Shown here: positions 23,934 through 30,589 of the stretch, piece after piece
How positions within the stretch are numbered: the first letter of the stretch is position 1
Layout: every line of letters begins with the position of its first letter
From: Nonomuraea antri
Lineage (GTDB): Bacteria; Actinomycetota; Actinomycetes; Streptosporangiales; Streptosporangiaceae
DNA: 46,906 nucleotides
Direction of reading: 5' to 3'
NCBI RefSeq assembly: GCF_013283785.1
Contig: NZ_JABCPZ010000063.1
Location: 1 to 46,906 of the forward strand
Notes under the pieces: generated by a model
Seen by the model: only the letters and a program-made list of their open reading frames with translations
Database searches by the model: none
What the model was told of the DNA's origin: nothing
Made by a program: the position numbers and the translations under genes

Positions 23934-24775
23934 GACGGCTCACCGCCCAGCCAGCGCACCAGCGCCGCGTCGTACGGCTCGAAGTAATCGCGCAACCGGC
24001 GCTCGACCGCGGCGGGCATCGGCTTGGCGGTGAACCTGCCGTTGTGCCGGTCGAAGGCGGGATAGGCCAGGTGCGGGACGCCCAGGAACTCCAGGACCCG
24101 GTCGTGGACGTGCTCGGGATCGGCGAAGAACCGATGGCTGTCGAGCACCAGGATGCGATCGCGGCCGAACAGCGGCTCCAGCCGGTCGAGCTGCTCGGCG
24201 TAGCGGCCCCTGGCCAGGTAGGCGTGGTGCCGGTGGGAGTGGTGCACGGCGTACGGGTCGGCACGGAAGGCGGGCTCGGCCCCGGCCAGCCGGCCGGACT
24301 CCAGCTCGACGGCGTACTCGAAGTGCGACTCGGTGTCGAAGCCGCGCGCCACCTCGTGCGCGTGCGCCGAGTACGCCCGCGCCACCGGATCCCTGACCAG
24401 CACGATCAGCTTCACCCCCGGCAGGTCGGCGGCGATCCTGGCCCCGGCCAGCGGATGGAACAGGTAGTACGGCGACGACTCGAAGGCCAGCGGGCGGCCG
24501 CCGTACCTGTGGGCCAGCAGCGCGACCCCGGCCTTGAGCGGGAAGTGCGCCTGGTACCACGACAGCGGGCGGGCGTAGTTGACGTCGAAGTAGTGCACGC
24601 CCTTGTGCAGGCACGGTTTGAGCAGCAGCGGATGCTGGGCCAGCGCCCGGTACAGCGACGTGGTGCCGCACCGCTGGCCGCCCGCGATGAGGAACGACGG
24701 CAGCACCCGCACCCCGGAGGTGAACCGGCCGGCGAGACGCGACACCGTCAGCACCGACCGCTTCATGGTGCTCAT
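23921..24775 (-). CDS. Sulfotransferase domain protein (third of three, heparan-type)
   Basis: A 284-residue sulfotransferase. The PAPS loop is LIAGGQRCGTTSLYRAL at about residues 29-45; GGQRCGTTSLY is the form seen in heparan/NodH-like carbohydrate sulfotransferases. KGVHYFD and ESSPYYLFHP match the substrate-side motifs of that group, and LIVLVRDPVARAYSAHAHEV is the 3'-phosphate segment. The end region RILVLDSHRFFADPEHVHDRVLEFLGVP is also typical. ATG 24775 overlaps the stop of the upstream kinase-like gene (ATGA). It belongs to the leftward operon and probably sulfates the lipid-linked glycan before flipping. Confidence 0.9.
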   Translation of the reverse strand: MSTMKRSVLTVSRLAGRFTSGVRVLPSFLIAGGQRCGTTSLYRALAQHPLLLKPCLHKGVHYFDVNYARPLSWYQAHFPLKAGVALLAHRYGGRPLAFESSPYYLFHPLAGARIAADLPGVKLIVLVRDPVARAYSAHAHEVARGFDTESHFEYAVELESGRLAGAEPAFRADPYAVHHSHRHHAYLARGRYAEQLDRLEPLFGRDRILVLDSHRFFADPEHVHDRVLEFLGVPHLAYPAFDRHNGRFTAKPMPAAVERRLRDYFEPYDAALVRWLGGEPSWRR

Positions 24776-25668
24776 ATCAGCAGCTCCTCGTGATCGACGA
24801 CCGGGTTGAGCCAGGTGTCCGGCGGGCCCAGCGGGAAGTAGCCGTCGGCGTCGTGCCGGTCGGCCAGCGCGATGAGGTAGCCCAGTGCCGTCCGTCTGGC
24901 CTGCGCGGCGCACACGCCGAGCGGCGCGAGCAGCCGTACGGACCGGGCCAGGCAGGCGCGGGCGGCCGTCACCGGGGTCATCGTGCGCAGCGCGCGGTGG
25001 AGGAAGTAGTGCAGCGCGTCGAACCCGTAGGGCACGCCGTCCGCGTAGCGCTCCCAGTCCCAGACCAGCAGCCGGCCGTCGTCGGACGGGCACAGGTTCC
25101 ACGGGGCCAGGTCGCCGTGCCAGGCCCCGTCGGGACCGCCGGTGGCGGCGATCTCCTTGACCGCGGCGCTCAGCAGGGCGTGCGGGACACGTCCGCGTCT
25201 GACCGGCAGCGGCGTCAGCGCCAGCACGGGCATGCCGTGCCAGCTCCCGTGGTGCAGCACCTCGGGCACGACCACGGTCTCCAGCCGCAGCCCGGCCAGC
25301 CGCCGCAGCGCGGCGGCCTCGGTGGTGACCAGCCGCGCGGCCCGATCGCTGTCGCCGACCTTGACGAACGCCAGCCGCTCCCCGCCGGAGCGCGCCTCCA
25401 GCACCGGCTTGCGATTGGCCCGCCTGGCCGGGCGCACGTGCACGACGGTCTCCACCGGCGCGCCGAACACCTCGCTCAGGTACGCCGAGATCGACCCCTC
25501 CACCGGCACCATCACCGACGGCCACACGTGCCACCACCGGCGCGGGGCCAGCCGCCGGGGCACGGCGGTGTGCGGCAGCACCGTGTACGCCCTGGCGGCC
25601 CCCGGCCCGGGATACAGCAGGCGTACGGTCTCCGCCAGATAACCCAGCCGGATCGCGGAGTCGTTCAT
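24772..25668 (-). CDS. APH-like kinase / phosphotransferase
   Basis: A 298-residue protein of the aminoglycoside-phosphotransferase/protein-kinase-like fold. The catalytic loop is HGDLAPWNL at about residues 184-192, and the metal-binding DWE (VWDWERY) is at about 203-209. A likely ATP-lysine lies in LAFVKVGD, with a following Glu in TTEAAALRRL. The substrate is unknown; in this operon it could phosphorylate a sugar, a lipid or a glycan intermediate. ATG 25668 is chosen because it sits in the same TCATGA arrangement as other junctions of this operon. A GTG at 25680 would add four residues. The normal GGAGG is altered to GGCGG by a 20-bp tandem duplication, described separately. The stop overlaps the third sulfotransferase. 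Confidence 0.8.
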   Translation of the reverse strand: MNDSAIRLGYLAETVRLLYPGPGAARAYTVLPHTAVPRRLAPRRWWHVWPSVMVPVEGSISAYLSEVFGAPVETVVHVRPARRANRKPVLEARSGGERLAFVKVGDSDRAARLVTTEAAALRRLAGLRLETVVVPEVLHHGSWHGMPVLALTPLPVRRGRVPHALLSAAVKEIAATGGPDGAWHGDLAPWNLCPSDDGRLLVWDWERYADGVPYGFDALHYFLHRALRTMTPVTAARACLARSVRLLAPLGVCAAQARRTALGYLIALADRHDADGYFPLGPPDTWLNPVVDHEELLI

Positions 25669-25702
25669 GAGTTCCGCCACAGGTTCATGAGTTCCTCCAC
25701 AG
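25663..25702 (-). repeat. 20-bp tandem duplication carrying a stop-start junction
   Basis: Bases 25663-25682 and 25683-25702 are identical except 25676/25696. Each copy holds a TCATGA stop-start overlap preceded by a Shine-Dalgarno-like block: GGAGG in the upstream copy, GGCGG in the downstream copy. Read on the minus strand, the ligase stops in the first copy. ATG 25688 then opens a 7-codon frame (MNLWRNS) that stops at 25667-25665, overlapping the kinase ATG at 25668. Confidence 0.85.
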
Positions 25703-26950
25703 GAGGGCGAACGAGATGAGATAGAGGCTCAGCGGCGTGACCAGCCCGTCGTAGACGAGCATGTAGAGCAGCACCAGGCTCATCACCAGCACGCCGCCCA
25801 GCCCGATCGGGCTGCGGTCGGCCCAGTGCCTGCGGATCGCCCCGGCGAAGAACGCCACGTACAGCGCGGCCCCGGTGAACCCCTGCGTGATCAGCAGCAG
25901 CCAGAGCTGGCCGTCGCTGCCCAGCGGGGGGTGACCGCACTCGGCGCACCACCCGGTCTTGCCGGTGGTGATCGTGCGATGGTTGCCCAGCGCGTTGCGG
26001 GTGTTGCCGTAGCCGATGACCGGCGAACGGCTCGCCGCCGCGACGGTGGCCGACACGGTGAAGGCCCTGATGTCGTTGGAGTGCGGCCGGTCCAGCCGCT
26101 GCGCGACCAGCGGGGCCAGCGGGCTGAGCGCGAACGCCACCGCCGCGCCCGCCGCGCCCGCGCACAGCGCGAGCCTGGTCCTGCCGCCCACCCGGACGAT
26201 CAGGTAGACCACGGCCAGCCCGAGCCCGATCCACAGGCCGCGGTTGAGCGAGTACACGATCGGGACGGCGGCCAGCGCCACCGCTGCGGCCACCAGCGCC
26301 TTGTGCCGCCTGCCGCCGTAGGCCCACCAGCCGACCACGAACCAGACCAGCAGCACCGACACGTTGCTGCCCCACGCGTTGGCCCACTCGAACGGCGCCT
26401 CGGGCCGCGGCAGCGAGAAGCCGAGCACCTTCTGCGTCTGCGCGGCCGTGGGATGGATGAGGTTCTGGACGAACGGATGCCCGCCGATCCAGTCCGGCAG
26501 CAGCCGCTCGACCGGCGAGGTGAACGAGAACGCGGGGAAGAGCACGCCGAGCAGCCCGCCGGCCACGGTGGTGAGGAACAGCACGCCCAGCATCCGCACC
26601 AGCCGGAGCTGCGGCAGCTCGCGCTCGGTCAGATTGCCCAGGTAGAGCACCATGGTCAGGAGCGCCAGGTAGAGCGCCAGCCGCATGCCGTAGCCCAGCA
26701 GGCGTCCGGCGCCGAACTGGCCGTAGGTGCCCGGCGGCAGCTCGGCCAGCATCAGCGCGCTGATGGCGTACCCGGCCAGCAGCAGCAGCCACAGCCCGAA
26801 CCCGGGCGGCACCCTGATCGGCCGCCGCCGCCACAGGATCACCGCCATGGGCACGGCCAGCCCGATCACCGACAGTCCGCCGAACCCCAGCGCCCACCAG
26901 AGCGGGTAGCCCAGCAGCAGCGCGGCGATCGGCCAGGCGGGGCCTGTCAC
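25685..26950 (-). CDS. O-antigen ligase / Wzy-type polymerase family membrane protein
   Basis: A 421-residue protein with 10 to 12 hydrophobic segments, in the O-antigen ligase/polymerase superfamily. A large outward-facing loop lies near the C-terminal third, with SRSPVIGYGNTRNALGNHR followed by a Cys pair (GWCAECGHPP). IGYGxTR and the downstream SDGQLWLLLITQGFTGA resemble the WzyC signature region, in which an Arg of the periplasmic loop handles the lipid-linked glycan. GTG 26950 overlaps the stop of the Wzz-like gene (GTGA). In the Wzx/Wzy model it polymerises the flipped repeat units or ligates the chain. The 3' end lies in the 20-bp tandem duplication. Confidence 0.85.
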   Translation of the reverse strand: MTGPAWPIAALLLGYPLWWALGFGGLSVIGLAVPMAVILWRRRPIRVPPGFGLWLLLLAGYAISALMLAELPPGTYGQFGAGRLLGYGMRLALYLALLTMVLYLGNLTERELPQLRLVRMLGVLFLTTVAGGLLGVLFPAFSFTSPVERLLPDWIGGHPFVQNLIHPTAAQTQKVLGFSLPRPEAPFEWANAWGSNVSVLLVWFVVGWWAYGGRRHKALVAAAVALAAVPIVYSLNRGLWIGLGLAVVYLIVRVGGRTRLALCAGAAGAAVAFALSPLAPLVAQRLDRPHSNDIRAFTVSATVAAASRSPVIGYGNTRNALGNHRTITTGKTGWCAECGHPPLGSDGQLWLLLITQGFTGAALYVAFFAGAIRRHWADRSPIGLGGVLVMSLVLLYMLVYDGLVTPLSLYLISFALLWRNS

Positions 26951-28257
26951 GTCGGACGGGTGGGCCGGGGATGGATCGCCTGCATGGGCGTGGTCTCCGC
27001 CGACGTGCTGATCCGGGGCGTCTCGCCGGTCGCGACCAGCTTGCCGAGCGGGGTGTGCGCCGGTGATTCGAGCACCGGGACGAACGACGGCAGCGCGCCG
27101 GTGGCCGTCACCACGCCGATCACCGGCACGCCGTGCCTGGCGAGCTCCCGCACCGCCGCCGCCACCTCGTCCGCGTCGACCTGGTCGAGGCCGAGCAGCA
27201 GCAGGGCGGCGTCGGCCCTGGCCAGGTCGCGTACGTCGGAGCCGTCGAGCACCATCACCGGCGCGCTGAGCGGCAGCGGCTCGGCCGGCGAGGCACGCAG
27301 GTCGGCGGGCAGCGCCCGGATCAGCAGCCGCTTGCCCGGGATCGCCGCGACCACCGCGCAGGCCAGGTCGTGCAGCACCCCGGCGTGGCGCGGCCACGAC
27401 AGGTCGGCCAGCACCGGCAGCCCGGTCAGCCGTTCGACGTCGGCGGCGGTGCGCAGCCGGGTGTCGAGCCTGTCGCGCAGGTGCGCGGCCGCGGCGCCGG
27501 CCAGCAGGCCGAGCATGAGCCCGGTGCCGAGGCAGAGCGGCAGCCTGGGCGAGCTGGGCGCGGTGGGCACGGCGGCCTGGCTGATGATCGAACCTGGGTT
27601 GATCGTGGCGGTCTTGAGCGCGTCGTACTTGAGCGCGAGGGCGGCGGCCTGCCGGTTGAGCACGGCCTGCCGGTGCGTGGCCAGCGCGCGCCGCGAGCCG
27701 CTCCTGGGCAGCCCGTCGAGCTCCTCGACCACTTCGTCGAGCCCGGTGTTGACCTGCTTGAGCTTGTCGAGGACGGCCTGCTGCTGCGCGGTCGCGGCGG
27801 CCGCGGCGCTGTCGTGGCGGTGCGCCAGGTACGCCTCGGCGTACGCGCGGGACTGCGCGGCGGCTGAGCCGGGGTCGGCGGCGGTGACGGAGATCCACAA
27901 CACCGCCGAGTTGGGCGGCACCGAGACCTCGACAGGGTCGAGCGCGGCCCGCTGGAGCGCCGGCGCGGCCCTGGCCGCCACCACCGCCGACTGCGCGATC
28001 TGGGCCTCGGTGTCGAGGTTCAGGGACTCGCGCTGCCTGCCGGTCACCTGGTTGCCCGGTTCCTGCCCCACCGGCGTGACCAGCACCTGGGTGGTCGCGG
28101 TGTAGGCGGGCGGGACCATGCGCAGCACCGCGAGCCCGGCGGTGCCGCCGAACACCACGCAGCCGGCGAACAGCAGCCAGCGCCGGCGCAGCAGCGCGAA
28201 GTGCTCGCCCAGGTCGGTGCCCGAGCGGCGGGCCGGGGACTCCGGCGTCTGGCTCAT
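26947..28257 (-). CDS. Wzz-type polysaccharide chain-length / copolymerase protein
   Basis: A 436-residue polysaccharide copolymerase. A cytoplasmic N-terminus (DLGEHFALLRRRW) leads into a first membrane helix LLFAGCVVFGGTAGLAVL at about residues 28-46. The Wzz extracytoplasmic domain with a coiled-coil region (about 135-200) follows, and a second helix lies near residue 245 (LGTGLMLGLLAGAAAAHL). About 180 cytoplasmic residues follow that resemble the fold of a BY-kinase, but no Walker A motif is visible, so it is probably not an active tyrosine kinase. GGAG lies before ATG 28257. It is the first gene of the leftward operon, with a probable -10 (TATAGT on the minus strand) at 28333-28338. Confidence 0.85.
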   Translation of the reverse strand: MSQTPESPARRSGTDLGEHFALLRRRWLLFAGCVVFGGTAGLAVLRMVPPAYTATTQVLVTPVGQEPGNQVTGRQRESLNLDTEAQIAQSAVVAARAAPALQRAALDPVEVSVPPNSAVLWISVTAADPGSAAAQSRAYAEAYLAHRHDSAAAAATAQQQAVLDKLKQVNTGLDEVVEELDGLPRSGSRRALATHRQAVLNRQAAALALKYDALKTATINPGSIISQAAVPTAPSSPRLPLCLGTGLMLGLLAGAAAAHLRDRLDTRLRTAADVERLTGLPVLADLSWPRHAGVLHDLACAVVAAIPGKRLLIRALPADLRASPAEPLPLSAPVMVLDGSDVRDLARADAALLLLGLDQVDADEVAAAVRELARHGVPVIGVVTATGALPSFVPVLESPAHTPLGKLVATGETPRISTSAETTPMQAIHPRPTRPT

Positions 28258-28332
28258 GAGCGCGGTTCTCCTGGAGGGGTGTGCGCGTTGTCGTCGAGCG
28301 GCAACGCTGCGTCACGGCCGAGGTGTTCGCTC

Positions 28333-28338
28333 ACTATA
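28333..28338 (-). promoter_or_regulatory. Putative -10 box of the leftward polysaccharide operon
   Basis: On the minus strand the hexamer reads TATAGT, a near-consensus -10 box 76 bp before the Wzz-like start. No equally good -35 box at standard spacing is visible, so an activator or an alternative sigma factor may be involved. Confidence 0.4.
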
Positions 28339-28391
28339 GGGCGGAGGGATATTACCCAGCTTGAATACCCAAGATTTTCTCCGGTCGGGCT

Positions 28392-28440
28392 GGAAATTCG
28401 CCACCCTATAAACCGAAATTTCGGGAAATTCGGGGTGGCG
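28392..28440. promoter_or_regulatory. Dense dyad/repeat cluster in the divergent control region
   Basis: An inverted repeat CGCCACCC (28399-28406) / GGGTGGCG (28433-28440) encloses the perfect 12-bp palindrome CCGAAATTTCGG (28413-28424) and a TATAAA. GGAAATTCG occurs twice, at 28392 and 28424, exactly 32 bp apart. The block lies between the leftward Wzz operon and the rightward glycosidase gene, and is AT-richer than its surroundings. It looks like a regulator-binding region serving both. The rest of 28258-28496 holds no gene. Confidence 0.55.
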
Positions 28441-28496
28441 GGACATGGGCTTCCACCTGGTAAGACGTCCGCACTGGCTGAAGTTCGAGGAATGAC

Positions 28497-29648
28497 ATGG
28501 CAAGGTTCAGGTTTGAAAGGGCGGGGGTCCTTCGACAAGGGGGTTCGACGGTTTTGCAACTACGGGGCATTTCTCATACCGCGGCGAACACCGCGTTCGG
28601 CGGAGTCTTCATGACGCTGGTCGCGCTGCTCGCCTCCTGTTCCAGCGCCGAAGGCGCCAACGGCCGCCCGCGCGTCGCCGCCGTCGCCGACCGCCCGGAG
28701 GTGGCCGGTTCGCCGGCCTGTACGGTCACCACGCGGCTCATCCCGTCGTGCGGCGCCTGGTGGGGCATCGCCCCCGAGGTGTTCACCGGCGCGCAGGTGA
28801 CCGAGGCGCTGCGCGGCGCCGAGTCGCGCATGGGCGTCACGGCCGACGTCGTGCACGTCTACCACCGGGGCAAGGAGCTGTTCCCCACCCGCCAGGAGGT
28901 CGCGCTGGCCCGCGATCCCGCCAGGCCGCGGCTGCTCATGATCAACTGGAAGCCGTCGTTCGACCACACCTGGGCCGAGATCGCCCGCGGCGCGCTCGAC
29001 CGCAGGATCGACCGGCTGGCCGCCTACCTCAGGCGCACCTTCCCCGAGCGGTTCTTCCTCACCGTCCACCACGAGCCGGAGAACGACGTCGACGCCGCCC
29101 CCGGCTCGGGCATGCGGGCGGCCGACTACGCGGCCATGTACCGCCACGTGGTGCTCAGGCTGCGGGCCGGCGGCGTGAAGAACGCGGTCACGGTCATGAC
29201 GTACATGGGCGTGCCGAACTGGGCCGCCAAGCCCTGGTTCGAGGAGCTGTACCCGGGCGACGACGTGGTCGACTGGGTGGGCATGGACCCGTACGCCGAC
29301 GACCGGGTGGACGACTTCGACGGGCTGGTGAACAAGACGCGCAAGGAGTACGCGACCTGGCCCGGGTTCTACCGGTGGACGCAGTGGCGCTTCCCCGGCA
29401 AACCGGTGATGGTGGCCGAGTGGGGCGTGTTCGAGCGGGCCGCCGACCGGTCGTTCAAGCGCGCGTTCTTCGAGTCCGTACGCCGCCAGATCCGGGACTA
29501 TCCGCAGATCAAGGCCCTGATCTACTTCGACTCACCGAACGCGCCGCGCGGCGACACCAGCTTCGACACCGAGCCGTCTGCCGACCGCGCCTTCACGGCG
29601 CTCGCACGAGACCCGTACTTCCGCGAGACTCCCGTCCCGCGGCCTTGA
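28497..29648 (+). CDS. Secreted lipoprotein, GH26-like glycoside hydrolase
   Basis: A 383-residue protein with a signal region ending in a lipobox, LLASC (Cys at about residue 48), so it should be a membrane-anchored lipoprotein outside the cell. The mature part is a TIM-barrel glycosidase resembling GH26. A likely acid/base Glu lies in FLTVHHEPEND (about residue 180), and a likely nucleophile Glu in PVMVAEWGVFE (about residue 302). AAKPWFEELYPGDDVVDWVGMDPY is typical of the fold. ATG 28497 has GAGG seven bases upstream; the n-region before the hydrophobic stretch is long. It diverges from the Wzz operon and probably trims, releases or remodels the polysaccharide made by the island. The exact linkage cannot be told. 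Confidence 0.8.
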   Translation: MARFRFERAGVLRQGGSTVLQLRGISHTAANTAFGGVFMTLVALLASCSSAEGANGRPRVAAVADRPEVAGSPACTVTTRLIPSCGAWWGIAPEVFTGAQVTEALRGAESRMGVTADVVHVYHRGKELFPTRQEVALARDPARPRLLMINWKPSFDHTWAEIARGALDRRIDRLAAYLRRTFPERFFLTVHHEPENDVDAAPGSGMRAADYAAMYRHVVLRLRAGGVKNAVTVMTYMGVPNWAAKPWFEELYPGDDVVDWVGMDPYADDRVDDFDGLVNKTRKEYATWPGFYRWTQWRFPGKPVMVAEWGVFERAADRSFKRAFFESVRRQIRDYPQIKALIYFDSPNAPRGDTSFDTEPSADRAFTALARDPYFRETPVPRP

Positions 29649-29656
29649 GCGCGCGT

Positions 29657-30589
29657 CTATGGCCGCACTTCGTGCGGCGGCTCGGTCGCTGGGATCCGTC
29701 GTCTTCCTTCGTCACTGTGGTCGCTGCGCTCCCGCCGTTCCTCGGTCCAGACGACGGCGCCCCCTCGCAGGCGCCAGCCCGCGACGGTGATCAGGGTGGC
29801 GGCGGCCAGGATGAGGAGGGTGAGGGTGTTGTCCACGTCGAGCAGCTTGAGCGCCGAGGCCAGCAGGACGATCGCGAGCATCGCCCTGATCAGCCCGCCG
29901 GGCGCCCTGGAGGAGATCCTGGCGCCCAGGTAGACGCCCGGGATCGAGCCGAGCAGCAGGGAGAGCGTGAGATCGAGGCGGAAGTCGCCGAACATCAGGT
30001 GCCCGAGCGCGGCCGCGGTCACCAGCGGCACGGCCTGCACCAGGTCGGTCCCGACGAGTTGGTTGGCCTTGAGCGCCGGGTAGAGCACCAGCAGCGCCAC
30101 GATGATGAGCGAGCCGGAGCCGACGGAGGACACGCCGACCACGAGCCCGCCTACCGTACCGACCAGTAGGGTCGGAATTGGGCGCACGACGATGTCGTGC
30201 GTGCTCGCCGAACCGCCTCGCGAACCGAGCCAGCTCTTGATCGCCATCCCGGCCACGGCCAGCAGCAGCGCCACCCCGAGCGCGTACTTGACCGCGTCGG
30301 TCACCGCGAACGCCCGCGCCAGGAACACGCCGCAGAACGCGGCCGGCACCGACCCCGCGCACAGCCAGCCGACCAGCTTCAGGTTGACCGTGCCGTGCCG
30401 CAGGTGCACGACGCTGCCGACCGGCTTCATCACGGCCGAGGCGACCAGGTCGCTGGAGACCGCGGCCAGCGGCGGGACGTTGAAGAACAACATCATCATC
30501 GGCGTCATGAGCGCGCCACCGCCCATGCCGGTCAGCCCGACCACGATCGCGACCAGGAAGGAACCCGCGATCAGCGCGAAGTCGATCAA
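29657..30589 (-). CDS. TauE/SafE-family sulfite/sulfonate-type anion permease
   Basis: A 310-residue membrane protein with about eight hydrophobic helices and the two family repeats. The first has the loop GLTGMGGGALMTPMMMLFF near the N-terminus, and the second has VGGLVVGVSSVGSGSLIIVA at about residue 150. The tail of 30 residues is hydrophilic and probably cytoplasmic. TTG 30589 is chosen because it overlaps the stop of the APS-kinase gene (TTGA) and GGAGG lies 9 bases upstream; GTG 30598 is possible. TauE proteins export or import sulfite, sulfoacetate or related anions. Coupling to the APS kinase suggests a role in sulfate or sulfite balance for the sulfation system. It ends convergently 8 bases from the glycosidase gene. 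Confidence 0.87.
   Translation of the reverse strand: MIDFALIAGSFLVAIVVGLTGMGGGALMTPMMMLFFNVPPLAAVSSDLVASAVMKPVGSVVHLRHGTVNLKLVGWLCAGSVPAAFCGVFLARAFAVTDAVKYALGVALLLAVAGMAIKSWLGSRGGSASTHDIVVRPIPTLLVGTVGGLVVGVSSVGSGSLIIVALLVLYPALKANQLVGTDLVQAVPLVTAAALGHLMFGDFRLDLTLSLLLGSIPGVYLGARISSRAPGGLIRAMLAIVLLASALKLLDVDNTLTLLILAAATLITVAGWRLRGGAVVWTEERRERSDHSDEGRRRIPATEPPHEVRP

Noticed and set aside
26947..28257. Wzz-like protein as a full tyrosine kinase (BY-kinase)
   Set aside because: The cytoplasmic tail lacks a visible Walker A motif and a tyrosine cluster.
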